From positions 80,420-144,419 of the forward strand of contig JBQTHL010000013.1 in assembly GCA_052389915.1 (NCBI GenBank): a DNA stretch of 64,000 bases. Reading direction: 5' to 3'. The position numbers and the translations under genes are program-made. The notes under the pieces were generated by a model. That model was not told the DNA's origin, did no database searches, and saw only the letters and a list, made by a program, of their open reading frames with translations. Below are positions 51,407 to 60,683 of this stretch, one piece after another. This stretch comes from Panacagrimonas sp052389915 (lineage in GTDB: Bacteria; Pseudomonadota; Gammaproteobacteria; Nevskiales; Nevskiaceae). Within the stretch, counting starts at the first letter, position 1. The number at the start of each line of letters is the position of its first letter.

Positions 51407-52276
51407 ATGCTTTTCCGTTCCCGCCACGTACTCTCGGCAGCGGCGCTGCACGGGTTGCTGTTCGCGTTTCTGGTCTTCAGCGTCCAGTGCTCGCGCAAGC
51501 AGGAGCCACCGCCGGTGATTGAGGCGCTGGTGATTACTGGGAAGAACAAGGAGGGAAAGCTCAAGACCGAGCCACCGCCGCCTCCCGTGGAAGAACCTAC
51601 ACCCGAGCCGCCCACGCCGGAACCGCCGCCGCCGGAGCCGCCGCCGCCGGAACCGCCTAAACCCGAACCGCCAAAGCCGGAACCGCCCAAACCGGATCCG
51701 GAGGTGGAGAAGCGCAAGGAAGAAGCCGAGCGCGTCAAACGCGAGATCGAGATCAAGCGCCAGGCAGAAATCCAGCGCAAGAAGGAAGAGGACGACCGCA
51801 AGAAGAAGGAAGAGCAGGACGCCAAGCGCAAGGCCGAAGAAGAGGAGAAAAAGCGCATTCAGGAAGAAAAGCGCAAGGCCGAAGAGGAACGCAAGCGCAA
51901 GGAAGAGGAACGCAAGCGCCTTCAGGAGGAGTTCGAGCGTTCGTTGAACGAGGAAACCGAGGCGCGCGCGGAAGCGGCACGGATCGGTGAGGTGCAGCGT
52001 CGCTGGCAGGACATCCTCAATGACCATATCGGCAGCCGCTGGCTGCGGCCGCCCGGCCTGCCTCCCGGTCTGCGGTGCACCGTGCAGATCGACATTCTTC
52101 CGAACGGGGAAGTGATCTCGGTCAAGATCGTGCGAAGTTCGGGTAATCCGTCGTTCGATGCTTCGGTAGAGAATGCCGTTTACAAGGCCAGTCCGATGCC
52201 CTTGCCGGAAGATCCGAAAGCGTTCGAACGGTCCTTGCAACCGACGTTCACGCCGGAAAGCCTGAGTCAATACTGA
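51407..52276 (+). CDS. tolA: Tol-Pal protein TolA
   Basis: 289 residues. Short cytoplasmic N-terminus, membrane helix about 8-25, a Pro-rich segment (PPPPVEEPTPEPPTPEPP) in place of part of the usual domain II, a highly charged Lys/Glu/Arg coiled coil about 100-185, and a C-terminal TonB-like domain (QIDILPNGEVISVKIVRSSG, DASVENAVYKASPMPLP). TolA links the TolQR motor to TolB-Pal. E. coli TolA is longer (421), mostly because of a longer helical domain. Confidence 0.95.
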   Translation: MLFRSRHVLSAAALHGLLFAFLVFSVQCSRKQEPPPVIEALVITGKNKEGKLKTEPPPPPVEEPTPEPPTPEPPPPEPPPPEPPKPEPPKPEPPKPDPEVEKRKEEAERVKREIEIKRQAEIQRKKEEDDRKKKEEQDAKRKAEEEEKKRIQEEKRKAEEERKRKEEERKRLQEEFERSLNEETEARAEAARIGEVQRRWQDILNDHIGSRWLRPPGLPPGLRCTVQIDILPNGEVISVKIVRSSGNPSFDASVENAVYKASPMPLPEDPKAFERSLQPTFTPESLSQY

Positions 52277-52369
52277 TGACCTGCAGCTGCGCTCCCGATC
52301 CACTTATGAACCTTGTCGTTAATGACTCCGTCCAAGGTCCGTATTCCAGCTTACTGGCTAGTTGAACAT

Positions 52370-53662
52370 ATGAAACATCTTATTCGTTTGCTCACGTTGA
52401 CCCTGTCGCTTGCCGGCGGCGGTGCCGCCCACGCCCAGTTGGTTTTCGAAGTCACGGGCGGCGCAACCGGGGCACAGCCGATCGCTATCGTGCCGTTCGC
52501 CGCCAACGATGGGCTGATGGACATCGCCCAGGTGATCGAAGGCGACCTCGTGCGCAGCGGCCTGTTCTACGCGCTGGCGCGCACCGATATGCTGGAGAGG
52601 CCGTCGGAGCCCAAGCAGATCGACTACCGCAACTGGCGCGCGGTGGACATGAACAATGTCGTCATCGGCAGCGTCACGCGTGAAGCGGGTTCCGGTCGCG
52701 TATCGGTGCGCTTCTACCTGTTCGACGTGCTGCGGGGCGAGCAGCGGCTTGGATTCGAGATGCCGGCCGCAGACCCGGCGCAGTTGCGTTACACGGCTCA
52801 CCAGATTGCCGACCTGATCTTCGAGAACCTCACTGGCGTTCCAGGCATCTTCAATACCAAGATCGCCTACGTGGCGTCGAAGGGGCTCGGGCTCGACCGG
52901 ACCTACGCGCTGATGATTTCCGATTGGGACGGCGAGAATCCTCGTACGGTCGCCACCTCGCGCGAACCCCTGATGTCGCCGCAATGGGCACCGGATCGTA
53001 AGCGACTGGCTTACGTGGGTTACGAACGCGGCCGCTCGTCCATCTACGTTCACGACGTGGCGAGTGGAAGGGTCAGTAAGCTGGTCTCCGAGAAAGGCAT
53101 CAACGGTTCGCCCGCCTGGTCCCCCGACGGGACTCGTCTGGCCGTGACCCTGTCGTACGAAAGCAATCCCGACATCTACATCATCGATATTGCGACCGGC
53201 GTGAAGCGGCGTATCACCACTTCGGAAGGTATCGATACCGAGGCGTCATGGTCGCCGGACGGAACCAATCTGGTGTTCACGTCCGAGCGCAGCGGCCCGC
53301 CGCAGATCTATCAGGTTCCGGCGGCAGGAGGCGAACCCAAAAGGCTTACTTTCGAAGGCCGTCAGAATCTTCGCGCGAGTTATTCGCCGGACGGCAAGAA
53401 TCTGGTGCTGGTTAATCTTACGGAATCCCGATATCGTATTGCGCTTCTAGAAGTGGCTACCGGGTCCATGAAGTTGCTGAGCCCGGACGGTCGGTTCGAC
53501 GAAGGTCCGAGTTTTGCGCCGAACGGGGCAGTGGTGATTTACGCCACACAGGGTCCCAAGGGCGCCGAACTGGCGACGGTCAGCACCGACGGTCGGGTGC
53601 GACAAAGATTGCGTCAGACTGGCGATGTGCGCGAGCCCGCGTGGTCGCCGTTGCAACGTTGA
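52370..53662 (+). CDS. tolB: Tol-Pal periplasmic propeller TolB
   Basis: 430 residues from the ATG at 52370, where a signal peptide begins (MKHLIRLLTLTLSL, cleavage near AHA-QL). An N-terminal domain (AIVPFAANDGLMDIAQVIEG) precedes a six-bladed propeller with TolB repeats such as SPQWAPDRKRLAYVGYE, SPAWSPDGTRLAVTLSYES and SYSPDGKNLVLVN. Binds Pal and TolA. Confidence 0.97.
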   Translation: MKHLIRLLTLTLSLAGGGAAHAQLVFEVTGGATGAQPIAIVPFAANDGLMDIAQVIEGDLVRSGLFYALARTDMLERPSEPKQIDYRNWRAVDMNNVVIGSVTREAGSGRVSVRFYLFDVLRGEQRLGFEMPAADPAQLRYTAHQIADLIFENLTGVPGIFNTKIAYVASKGLGLDRTYALMISDWDGENPRTVATSREPLMSPQWAPDRKRLAYVGYERGRSSIYVHDVASGRVSKLVSEKGINGSPAWSPDGTRLAVTLSYESNPDIYIIDIATGVKRRITTSEGIDTEASWSPDGTNLVFTSERSGPPQIYQVPAAGGEPKRLTFEGRQNLRASYSPDGKNLVLVNLTESRYRIALLEVATGSMKLLSPDGRFDEGPSFAPNGAVVIYATQGPKGAELATVSTDGRVRQRLRQTGDVREPAWSPLQR

Positions 53663-53712
53663 TCGGATAAATTACTATTTTCGTGGTTTGGGATTTCTTT
53701 AGGAGATTTACG

Positions 53713-54243
53713 ATGTTCAAGCAGTTCATTCTCAGCTCGGTTGTGGTAGCAGGTCTGGTCGCCGCGGGATGCGCCAGCAAGTCCAACAAGGACGCCGGTG
53801 CTGGGGCAGGGGTGGCTAGCAGTTCGAGCGACACCAGCGGCCTGAGCACCAGCGGAGCGAGCGATGCTTCCGGAGCCGGCTCCGCCGTATCGGGAGACTT
53901 CAACAAGTTGTCGCTTGCGGAGCGCACGGTCTATTTCGAATTCGACAGCAGCGAACTCAGCGCGAGCGGACAAGCCGTTGCGTCGCGGGCTGCCAAGTAC
54001 CTCGCTGTCAATCCGACCGCCAAGGTCCGGCTGGAAGGGCATGGCGACGAGCGCGGTACGCGCGAGTACAACGTCGGTCTGGGCGAGCGTCGTGCCAATT
54101 CGGTTCAAGCGGCATTGCTCAGCGGTGGCGCCAGCGCCGTGCAGTTGAGCATCGTCAGCTATGGCGAAGAGCGTGCGGTCGATCCGGGCCACGACGAAAC
54201 GGCCTGGGCCAAGAACCGCCGCGTCGAAGTCACCCCGTTCTGA
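53713..54243 (+). CDS. pal: Peptidoglycan-associated lipoprotein Pal
   Basis: 176 residues. Lipoprotein signal with Cys20 (GLVAAGC), a Ser/Gly-rich linker, and an OmpA-like peptidoglycan-binding domain (TVYFEFDSSELS, LEGHGDERGTREYNVGLGER, VDPGHDETAWAKNRRVE). AGGAG at 53701-53705 supports the ATG at 53713. Confidence 0.98.
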   Translation: MFKQFILSSVVVAGLVAAGCASKSNKDAGAGAGVASSSSDTSGLSTSGASDASGAGSAVSGDFNKLSLAERTVYFEFDSSELSASGQAVASRAAKYLAVNPTAKVRLEGHGDERGTREYNVGLGERRANSVQAALLSGGASAVQLSIVSYGEERAVDPGHDETAWAKNRRVEVTPF

Positions 54244-54295
54244 ATGGTTCGGTACTGCTTGGACTCCGGTTCTCGGGTGACAGGGAATTCCTGAA

Positions 54296-55126
54296 ATGAC
54301 GGTGCGTCGCATCTCCAAATTCATGATCGTCGGCGCGTCCGCGCTGTGGCTGGCGGGTTGCGCCGATTTTGGAGGTCCCATCAGCGGTTCGTCCGCGACG
54401 GTGCTCTCTCCGGAAGAGCGTCGCCTGCAGGACGTGGAAACCAAGACGGCGCAATTGTCGCGCCGGCTGGATGCACTGAATTCCAGTCAATCGGACCAGG
54501 ACCTGAGCCGGCTGCGGGAAGAAACCCGCCTGCTGCGCGGAGATATCGAAAAGCTTCGCTTCGATCTCGATGCACGCGAGAAGAGCGCCAAGGATCTTTA
54601 TCTGGACCTCGATCGCCGCATGCAGCGGGTCGAGTCCGGCGCCACTGCCGCCACTGCGGCCGCGGGATTGGCTGGGTCCGCCACCGTCCCGACGACCTCT
54701 CCTGGAACGCTTGCGCCGGCAGCAACTCCGAAAGCGGCTGTCGCCACGCCGGAAGAAGAACGCGCTTACCTGGGCACCTTCGATCTGCTCAAGAACGGCA
54801 AGTACGATGAGGCGGTAAAAGGCTTCCGCGCCATGCTCGACCAGTGGCCGCAGGGTCGGTACGCGGACAACGGCTGGTATTGGATGGGCGAGGCGCAGTT
54901 GGTAAAGCGCGACTACCCCGGTGCGGTTGCCAGTTTCCAGTCGTTGGTCCAACGATTCCCGAGCAGTCCCAAGATGGCGGACGGTCTTTACAAGCTCAGC
55001 CTGGCCCAGATCGAAACCAATCGGCCGGCCGAAGCCAGGGCCTCGCTCCAGCGTGTGCTGAGAGAGTTCCCGAGCACCAATGCGGCCAACCTCGCCAAGC
55101 AGAAGCTCGACCAGTTGGGTGGGTGA
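54296..55126 (+). CDS. cpoB: Cell division coordinator CpoB (YbgF)
   Basis: 276 residues. An N-terminal coiled coil (about 40-115, RRLQDVETKTAQLSRRLDAL) and a C-terminal TPR domain (YLGTFDLLKNGKYDEAVKGF, YWMGEAQLVKRDYPGAVASF, ADGLYKLSLAQIETNRPAEA), as in YbgF. CpoB links the Tol machine to PBP1B at division. Unlike E. coli CpoB, the signal ends in LAGC (Cys22), a lipobox, so this version may be membrane-anchored. Confidence 0.95.
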   Translation: MTVRRISKFMIVGASALWLAGCADFGGPISGSSATVLSPEERRLQDVETKTAQLSRRLDALNSSQSDQDLSRLREETRLLRGDIEKLRFDLDAREKSAKDLYLDLDRRMQRVESGATAATAAAGLAGSATVPTTSPGTLAPAATPKAAVATPEEERAYLGTFDLLKNGKYDEAVKGFRAMLDQWPQGRYADNGWYWMGEAQLVKRDYPGAVASFQSLVQRFPSSPKMADGLYKLSLAQIETNRPAEARASLQRVLREFPSTNAANLAKQKLDQLGG

Positions 55127-55805
55127 GCCGGTCGAGATCGAGGCGGCGACGCGAAAAGCCAGCGAAGTCAGCGTCCGCGTCACCGAGATATTTCTTTCGC
55201 TTCAGGGCGAGTCCAGCCGCACTGGGCTGCCCACGGTGTTCGTCCGGCTGACCGGGTGTCCGCTTCGCTGCCAATACTGCGACACGGCTTACGCATTTCA
55301 TGGCGGAAAGACTCGACTGCTCGATGACGTCGCGGCGGAAGTCGAGGCCTACGGGGTCTCCCATGTTTGCGTGACCGGCGGCGAGCCCCTGGCGCAGAAG
55401 TCCTGCCTTCCCTTGCTGACGGCGCTGTGTGATCGGGGTTACCAGCTTTCGCTGGAAACCAGTGGCGCCATCGACGTATCGGGCGTGGATCCACGGGTCA
55501 GCCGCATCGTCGACATCAAGACTCCCGGTTCCGGCGAATCCGCACGCAATCTCTGGTCGAATCTCGATCTGCTCGGACCCGATGACGAGATCAAATTCGT
55601 GATCTGCGATCGCACCGACTACGAGTGGGCCAGAAGCCTGGTTCGCGAACGCAATCTTGTCCGACGCTGCACGGTGCTTTTTTCGCCGAGCCACGAGCAA
55701 GTCCCGATAACGGATCTGGCCGACTGGATCGTCGCCGATCGACTTCCCGTTCGCTTCCAGCTCCAGCTCCACAAGCTGCTCTGGGGCAACGTGGCCGGCC
55801 GTTGA
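55119..55805 (+). CDS. queE: 7-carboxy-7-deazaguanine synthase QueE
   Basis: 228 residues, a radical SAM enzyme that makes the deazaguanine core of queuosine. Cluster motif CPLRCQYC (Cys47, Cys51, Cys54), SAM region VTGGEPLAQKSCLPLL, and SLETSGAIDVSGVDP. The GTG at 55119 overlaps the cpoB stop and is the best start; an upstream in-frame ATG lies inside cpoB. The usual neighbour queC follows after seven bases. Confidence 0.95.
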   Translation: MGEPVEIEAATRKASEVSVRVTEIFLSLQGESSRTGLPTVFVRLTGCPLRCQYCDTAYAFHGGKTRLLDDVAAEVEAYGVSHVCVTGGEPLAQKSCLPLLTALCDRGYQLSLETSGAIDVSGVDPRVSRIVDIKTPGSGESARNLWSNLDLLGPDDEIKFVICDRTDYEWARSLVRERNLVRRCTVLFSPSHEQVPITDLADWIVADRLPVRFQLQLHKLLWGNVAGR

Positions 55806-55812
55806 GATCGAC

Positions 55813-56499
55813 GTGACCGTCGGCGCGAAACCCAGAGCGGTGGTGCTGTTGTCCGGCGGGCTCGATTCGGCCACCGTACTGGCGCTGGCGCTGCACCAGG
55901 GGTTCGAAGTGCACGCGTTGTCGGTTGCCTATGGTCAGCGCCACGTCGCCGAACTGAATGCTGCGACCGTGATCGCACGACACTTCGGCGCTGCCGGGCA
56001 TCGTGTCATGCACATCGACCTGCACACGCTTGGCGGCTCGGCCTTGACCGATTCGACGATCCCGCTTCCCGAATCTGCGAGCAGCGGCGTGCCGGCGACC
56101 TATGTTCCGGCGCGCAACACGCTGTTCCTGTCCCTCGCGCTGGGTTGGGCGGAAGTGCTCGAAGCGCAGGACATCTTCATCGGCGTCAACGCCGTGGATT
56201 ACTCGGGGTATCCGGATTGCCGTCCTGGCTTCATCGACGCTTTTCAGAGTCTCGCTCGCGTCGCCACGCGAGCCGGCGTCGAAGGGCGGCCCATCAGGAT
56301 TCATGCCCCCTTGATCGAGTGGACCAAGGCACGGATCGTGGAAGAGGGTACGGCTTTGGGCGTCGATTTCTCGCAAACCGTTTCCTGTTACCAGGCGGAC
56401 GAGGAAGGCCGAGCCTGTGGTCGATGCGATTCCTGCCGCCTGCGCTCGGAGGGGTTTGCGGCCGCGGGGATCGCCGATCCCACCCGATATCGGTCGTGA
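55813..56499 (+). CDS. queC: 7-cyano-7-deazaguanine synthase QueC
   Basis: 228 residues. PP-loop SGGLDSATV, substrate region YVPARNTLFLSLALGW, and the zinc-binding cysteines near the C-terminus (SCYQADEEGRACGRCDSC). It converts the carboxy form made by QueE into preQ0 with ATP and ammonia. Starts with GTG. A tRNA-Lys gene follows 85 bases later. Confidence 0.97.
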   Translation: MTVGAKPRAVVLLSGGLDSATVLALALHQGFEVHALSVAYGQRHVAELNAATVIARHFGAAGHRVMHIDLHTLGGSALTDSTIPLPESASSGVPATYVPARNTLFLSLALGWAEVLEAQDIFIGVNAVDYSGYPDCRPGFIDAFQSLARVATRAGVEGRPIRIHAPLIEWTKARIVEEGTALGVDFSQTVSCYQADEEGRACGRCDSCRLRSEGFAAAGIADPTRYRS

Positions 56500-56584
56500 G
56501 CAGGTTTCGCCGGGCTCCGCGTCCAGTATCATTCGCGCCCGGCGCGTCCATCGCGTCGGGCGTCATCCACGGCAGCACGAATTC

Positions 56585-56660
56585 GGGTCGTTAGCTCAGT
56601 CGGTAGAGCAGTTGGCTTTTAACCAATTTGTCGCAGGTTCGATCCCTGCACGACCCACCA
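56585..56660 (+). tRNA. tRNA-Lys (UUU)
   Basis: GGGTCGT acceptor 5' strand pairs with ACGACCC before the encoded CCA (56658-56660). D arm GCTC/GAGC, anticodon stem GTTGG/CCAAT with loop CTTTTAA (anticodon TTT at 56618-56620), and T arm with GGTTCGATCC. The 76-base gene follows queC, a common location for a tRNA-Lys in this gene order. Confidence 0.97.
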
Positions 56661-56684
56661 ATTCCGCCCCCGCACCGCAAGCCG

Positions 56685-58844
56685 TCAAACCGCTGCGGGA
56701 GGAAAATCTGTCAGCACCCTGACGATGCTGGCGTGGCTCGCCGGCTTGACCAGGTGAGCGTCGAACCCAGCGTCTCTCGATTTGCTGCGGTCGGCTTCCT
56801 GACCCCAACCGGTCACCGCGACCAGCACCATCCGTTTCCCCCAGGGCTGCTCGCGAATCCTGCGCGCGACCTCGTAGCCGTTGAGTCCGGGCAGGCCGAT
56901 GTCCAGCAGCACCACGTCGGGAAGCCAGGACGCAGCGGCGTCGACCGCCGCCACGCCATCCCAGGCGATATGAGTTTCGTGACTATCCAGTTCGAGCAGA
57001 GCGGCCATCGACGCGGCGGAGTCCTGGTTGTCGTCGACGACCAGGATCCGCCGCGGCGGCAGCATTCCCGGCTCGCCCACCCGCGGCTGTTGCGGCACCG
57101 CGTCGGGCCCCTGGCCGATGATCGGCAGATACACGAGGAACTCGCTGCCTGCGCCCAAACCAGGGCTGCTGGCGGCCACCGTACCGTCGTGCAACTCGAC
57201 CAGCTTCTTCACCAACGAAAGACCGATGCCGATTCCGCTCTCGGTACGCCCGAGCGAGGTATCGGCCTGTGCGAACAGGTCGAAGATGCGGGGAAGCTGC
57301 TCGGCGGCAATGCCGATGCCGCTATCGCGTACGCGGATCGCTACGTGCTCTTTCCCGCGTTCCACCGTCAACGCGATGCGGCCGCCGGGGTCGGTGAACT
57401 TGGCCGCATTGTTCAGCAGGTTTCCCACCACCTGTGCCAGGCGCGCCGGATCCGCGTCCAGATACACCGGCTGCGAGGGCAGGGTGACGGTCAGGTCGTG
57501 ATCCTTGCTCGCGAACTGCGGGCCGGCAGCTTCGACGGCGTGGTGAACGACCGAGGCGAGTTCGATCCTTCCCTTGCGCAACTCGATTTTACCGCGGCTG
57601 ATGCGGCTCACGTCCAGCAGATCGTCCACCAGCCGTACGATCTGGCCGACCTGGCGTTCCATCATCGTGGTGGCCGTCGCGGCCGTGGTGCCGCTTCCAC
57701 CGCTCGAGCGCATGACATGCAGCGCATTGCTGATGGGAGCCAGCGGGTTGCGCAGTTCGTGCGCCAGCATCGCCAGGAATTCATCCTTGCGCCGATCCGC
57801 CTCGGACAGATCGGCAGCGTTCTGGCGCAGCTCGTTCTCGAGACGATTGCGCTCGGTGACGTCGCGGAAGATCAGCACCACCCCCGCAACCTGGCCCTGC
57901 TCGTCGCGGATCGGCGCTGCGCTGTCGTCAATGGGATGCTCGCTGCCGTCCCTGGCGATGAGCACGGTATGGTTGGCAAGTCCGACGACGATGCCTTCGG
58001 ACAGGGCTTTCAGAGCCGGATTGTCCACCGGCTTTCTGCTGTGCTCGTTGACGATGTGGAACACCGTCGCCAAGGCCTTTCCGGCGGCCGCATCGTTGCT
58101 CCAGCCCGTTAGACACTCTGCTACCGCGTTGAGGTAGGTCACCTTGCCCTGCGTGTCGGTGGTGATCACGGCGTCGCCGATGCTGGCAAGCGTCACCCTC
58201 AACTGCTCGCGGCTGGCCCATAGCTGGTGCTCGTTCTCGATCACGCGCCGGCCGACCGCCAAGCTGGTCGCCACCGCGATCAGCGTGCCGACGGCGAGCA
58301 GAATCAGGGTGAATCCGACGATGGTCTGCGTATCGCGCACCGCCGCATCGCGACGGTTGTTGTAGATGTCGTTGGCCTCGACCTGCATTTCCCCGTCCAG
58401 CAGTTTTTCCAATGCCGTGCGCAGCTCGTAGAGCCGCTTCGAGTGCACCAGTTTCAGTTCGCGGTTGTCCGGATCGACCAGGGCTTCGCCCAGAATCTGG
58501 ACCTCCCGCCACATCGGGACGAAGTGGTCTGCCATGACTTCTCCGGCAGCGGTGGTGGCGAGGCGTTCGTACTCCAGCAGGTTTCGCTCGACTGCTGCGG
58601 CATCCTCTTCGCTCGCCTGCAGAGCGGTCGCATCTCCGGTTTGCAGGTAGGTACGCACGCCCAGCACATAGGCCAGGACATTGGTCTCCAGTTGCGCGGT
58701 CGTGGCGCTGAGGTTACGCGCGCGCGCCATTTCGCCGACCTGCGCGTCGATGGACCAGACCCGCAGCGTGATCGCCACGCTCGACAGAACGAGCAGCCCA
58801 ATCAGCGTTCCAAATCCCAGCCAGAGTTTTCGCGCCGTCGTCAT
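56685..58844 (-). CDS. Hybrid sensor histidine kinase/response regulator
   Basis: 719 residues. First membrane helix about 9-28, CHASE3-like periplasmic helical domain about 30-175 (LETNVLAYVLGVRTYLQTGD), second helix about 178-197, PAS domain about 215-335 (ASIGDAVITTDTQGKVTYLN), HisKA with MLAHELRNPLAPISNAL, ATPase domain with NLLNNAAKFTDPGG, DSGIGI and GIGLSLVKKL, and a C-terminal receiver (VLLDIGLPGLNGYE, HLVKPAS). Such kinases signal by internal phosphorelay; the output partner is not nearby. It converges with the tRNA-Lys gene. Confidence 0.95.
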   Translation of the reverse strand: MTTARKLWLGFGTLIGLLVLSSVAITLRVWSIDAQVGEMARARNLSATTAQLETNVLAYVLGVRTYLQTGDATALQASEEDAAAVERNLLEYERLATTAAGEVMADHFVPMWREVQILGEALVDPDNRELKLVHSKRLYELRTALEKLLDGEMQVEANDIYNNRRDAAVRDTQTIVGFTLILLAVGTLIAVATSLAVGRRVIENEHQLWASREQLRVTLASIGDAVITTDTQGKVTYLNAVAECLTGWSNDAAAGKALATVFHIVNEHSRKPVDNPALKALSEGIVVGLANHTVLIARDGSEHPIDDSAAPIRDEQGQVAGVVLIFRDVTERNRLENELRQNAADLSEADRRKDEFLAMLAHELRNPLAPISNALHVMRSSGGSGTTAATATTMMERQVGQIVRLVDDLLDVSRISRGKIELRKGRIELASVVHHAVEAAGPQFASKDHDLTVTLPSQPVYLDADPARLAQVVGNLLNNAAKFTDPGGRIALTVERGKEHVAIRVRDSGIGIAAEQLPRIFDLFAQADTSLGRTESGIGIGLSLVKKLVELHDGTVAASSPGLGAGSEFLVYLPIIGQGPDAVPQQPRVGEPGMLPPRRILVVDDNQDSAASMAALLELDSHETHIAWDGVAAVDAAASWLPDVVLLDIGLPGLNGYEVARRIREQPWGKRMVLVAVTGWGQEADRSKSRDAGFDAHLVKPASHASIVRVLTDFPPAAV

Positions 58845-58956
58845 CGCCCGCGATTACCGATTGACGCCACCACGCCCACTCCCTGGAAAAGACCCGCCTG
58901 ACAAACGCATCAGACAGTTTAGCCTGCGGCTTTATCGGAGAAGGCGAGGAGTTCTT

Positions 58957-59562
58957 TCAGAAAGAGGACCCCGACAATTTCAGGAACTCGATTTCCTCCC
59001 TGGTCGAAGGCCGGCCGAGAACGAGATTCCGATGCGGGAAACGTCCAAACCGCTCGACAACCTCGCGGTGCTTCGTCGCGTAGCCGACGTAGTAATCGAA
59101 CAGCGCGTGCTGCGCCGGCGGCACCTGTTTCACGAGATCTGAAAACAAGGTCTCGCAGCGACGCTGGTGTTCGAGCGACTCCGAGTGTTCCAGCGGCAGG
59201 TAGAAGAAGACGCACTCGATGGGACGCAGATTCGCGTCGACGCCGCGTTCCAGTCCCTCCAGGCACAGACTGCGCGCCAGGCCGTCACAAGCAAAGGCTG
59301 CGGGTTGCCCTCGATACATCATGCGCGAGAATTGATCGAGAACTACGATCAGCGCGAGCTGCCCATCTGCTGTGCCCGCCCAGGTTTCGCGAATGCCGGC
59401 TGCGACGCTGCGATGCAGATCCCCGAAGCGCATCCCGATCTCCGAATCGATTTGCGGGTCTGCGCCCCACCAGAGCTTCTCGCGAGAGGCGGCGACTTCT
59501 GCATCGTCCCGGCTTTCGCCGAACCAGAACGACAGCACTTCGTGCACGGGATCGAAAGGCAT
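58957..59562 (-). CDS. DUF924-family protein
   Basis: 201 residues from the ATG at 59562 (MPFDPVHEVLSFWFGES). The conserved DUF924 pattern is visible: LSFWFGESRDD, ALIVVLDQFSRMMYRGQPAAF, EHSESLEHQRRCETLFSDL and VERFGRFPHRNLVLGR. The family has a TPR-like helical fold and no known function. Upstream in-frame starts are possible, adding about 15 residues. No partner gene is evident. Confidence 0.9.
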   Translation of the reverse strand: MPFDPVHEVLSFWFGESRDDAEVAASREKLWWGADPQIDSEIGMRFGDLHRSVAAGIRETWAGTADGQLALIVVLDQFSRMMYRGQPAAFACDGLARSLCLEGLERGVDANLRPIECVFFYLPLEHSESLEHQRRCETLFSDLVKQVPPAQHALFDYYVGYATKHREVVERFGRFPHRNLVLGRPSTREEIEFLKLSGSSF

Positions 59563-59649
59563 GACGAGACAGGCTTTTGGACTTGGCCAAGCTAGCGTAC
59601 TCATCACGCGCGAAACCTGCGACCGCGTCGCGCAATACCTCGGCCAAGA

Positions 59650-59675
59650 CCCTCCCCGCGGTCGCGCGGGGAGGG
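59650..59675. terminator. Perfect 11-bp hairpin between DUF924 and stress-protein genes
   Basis: CCCTCCCCGCG (59650-59660) and CGCGGGGAGGG (59665-59675) form a perfect stem with a four-base loop, 20 bases beyond the stop of the stress-protein gene. It probably ends that transcript. The sequence resembles the arms of the repeat in mfd. Confidence 0.65.
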
Positions 59676-59694
59676 GATACTCTCGGGAGTTTGC

Positions 59695-60210
59695 TTACAC
59701 CAGGATAGGACCGGTGTACCGCTTCCACTCCTGGTCGAAGTGGAGTTGGTCGTCTGCAGTGCGCGGCTGCACCGCCATCAGGATCTTGCCGTCCTTGATG
59801 GCCGATTCGTATTCCTTGACCCGCGCCTCCGGAATGCCCCAGCCAACGAGAGCGCCTACCAGACCGCCCGCCGCCGCTCCGGCACCCGCGCCCGCAACGG
59901 CAGCAGCGAGTGGCCCGGCGATGACGAGCCCCAGCCCGGGAAGCAACAGCGTGGTGCCGATGGCCGCGACGGCAGCCGCGATGGCACCTACGGTTCCGCC
60001 GATGGCACCACCGACGCCGGCGCCTCCAGCGGCCTTGTTACCGAGCTCGGTCTTTACTTCCTTGTCGCCGAAATGGCGGGTTCGGGTGACGTCCGACATG
60101 ACCAGATTGACGTCTCCGACATCGTAGCCGCGTGCTGCGACAGATCCGTACGCGCGCTCGGCGCTGTCGCGGTCATCGAAGATGCCCGTGACGAGAGGTG
60201 GTTTTTGCAT
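59695..60210 (-). CDS. Glycine-zipper general stress protein (YflT/DUF1269-like)
   Basis: 171 residues. N-terminal part GIFDDRDSAERAYGSVAARG and YDVGDVNLVMSD as in heat-induced stress proteins of the YflT type, then a long Gly/Ala-rich central segment (about 60-125) that could form membrane-associated helices, and a C-terminal part resuming the fold (IPEARVKEYESAIKDGKILM). Probably a small stress protein expressed in stationary phase or osmotic stress. Stress gene csbD lies upstream on the same strand. Confidence 0.82.
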   Translation of the reverse strand: MQKPPLVTGIFDDRDSAERAYGSVAARGYDVGDVNLVMSDVTRTRHFGDKEVKTELGNKAAGGAGVGGAIGGTVGAIAAAVAAIGTTLLLPGLGLVIAGPLAAAVAGAGAGAAAGGLVGALVGWGIPEARVKEYESAIKDGKILMAVQPRTADDQLHFDQEWKRYTGPILV

Positions 60211-60311
60211 GGTAATTCTCCTGATGGTCCCGGCGCCGGTACGGCCCCGGGTTCAGGTGCTGCAATCAGGGCGGGTCTCGTTCCCGTCGCAGCGCCTGGG
60301 GTATCGAGATA

Positions 60312-60361
60312 CACAGGCTCATGAGCGGAACGACTCGATGCCGATCCGTCATGAGCCTGTG
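60312..60361. repeat. Perfect 13-bp inverted repeat
   Basis: CACAGGCTCATGA (60312-60324) and TCATGAGCCTGTG (60349-60361) are perfect inverted copies with a 24-base loop, between csbD and the stress-protein gene. It may be a terminator for csbD or an operator. Confidence 0.6.
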
Positions 60362-60398
60362 CGGATTTGCTTGCGCAAACCCGGCGTAACAAGAGCAA

Positions 60399-60683
60399 TT
60401 ACTTGCTGCGCATCTCGTCGATCTTGTCCTTCACAACACCGACGCCGGCCTTGACCATGTTCTTGCCGTCTTCGATTTTCTCCTTGATCTCGCCCTTCAG
60501 GCGGTCGGTCTTGCCTTCGGCATTCAGCACGTGGCCCTTGGCTTCCATCTCTTCGTTGCCGATGAGGCTGCCGACTTTGGCCTTGGCGCTGCCAAGGAAT
60601 TCCTTGGTGCGACCCTTGGCCTTATCCGCCGAAGCGCTGTGGGCTGCGTCGTGGGTCATTTCCGCTGCTTTGTCCGTGTTCAT
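60399..60683 (-). CDS. CsbD-family stress protein
   Basis: 94 residues, highly charged and probably unstructured, with the CsbD-type segment GSLIGNEEMEAKGHVLNAEG and KGEIKEKIEDGKN. Members are abundant in general stress and stationary phase; biochemical role unknown. An AT-rich stretch near 60838-60858 is a possible promoter region. Confidence 0.9.
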   Translation of the reverse strand: MNTDKAAEMTHDAAHSASADKAKGRTKEFLGSAKAKVGSLIGNEEMEAKGHVLNAEGKTDRLKGEIKEKIEDGKNMVKAGVGVVKDKIDEMRSK

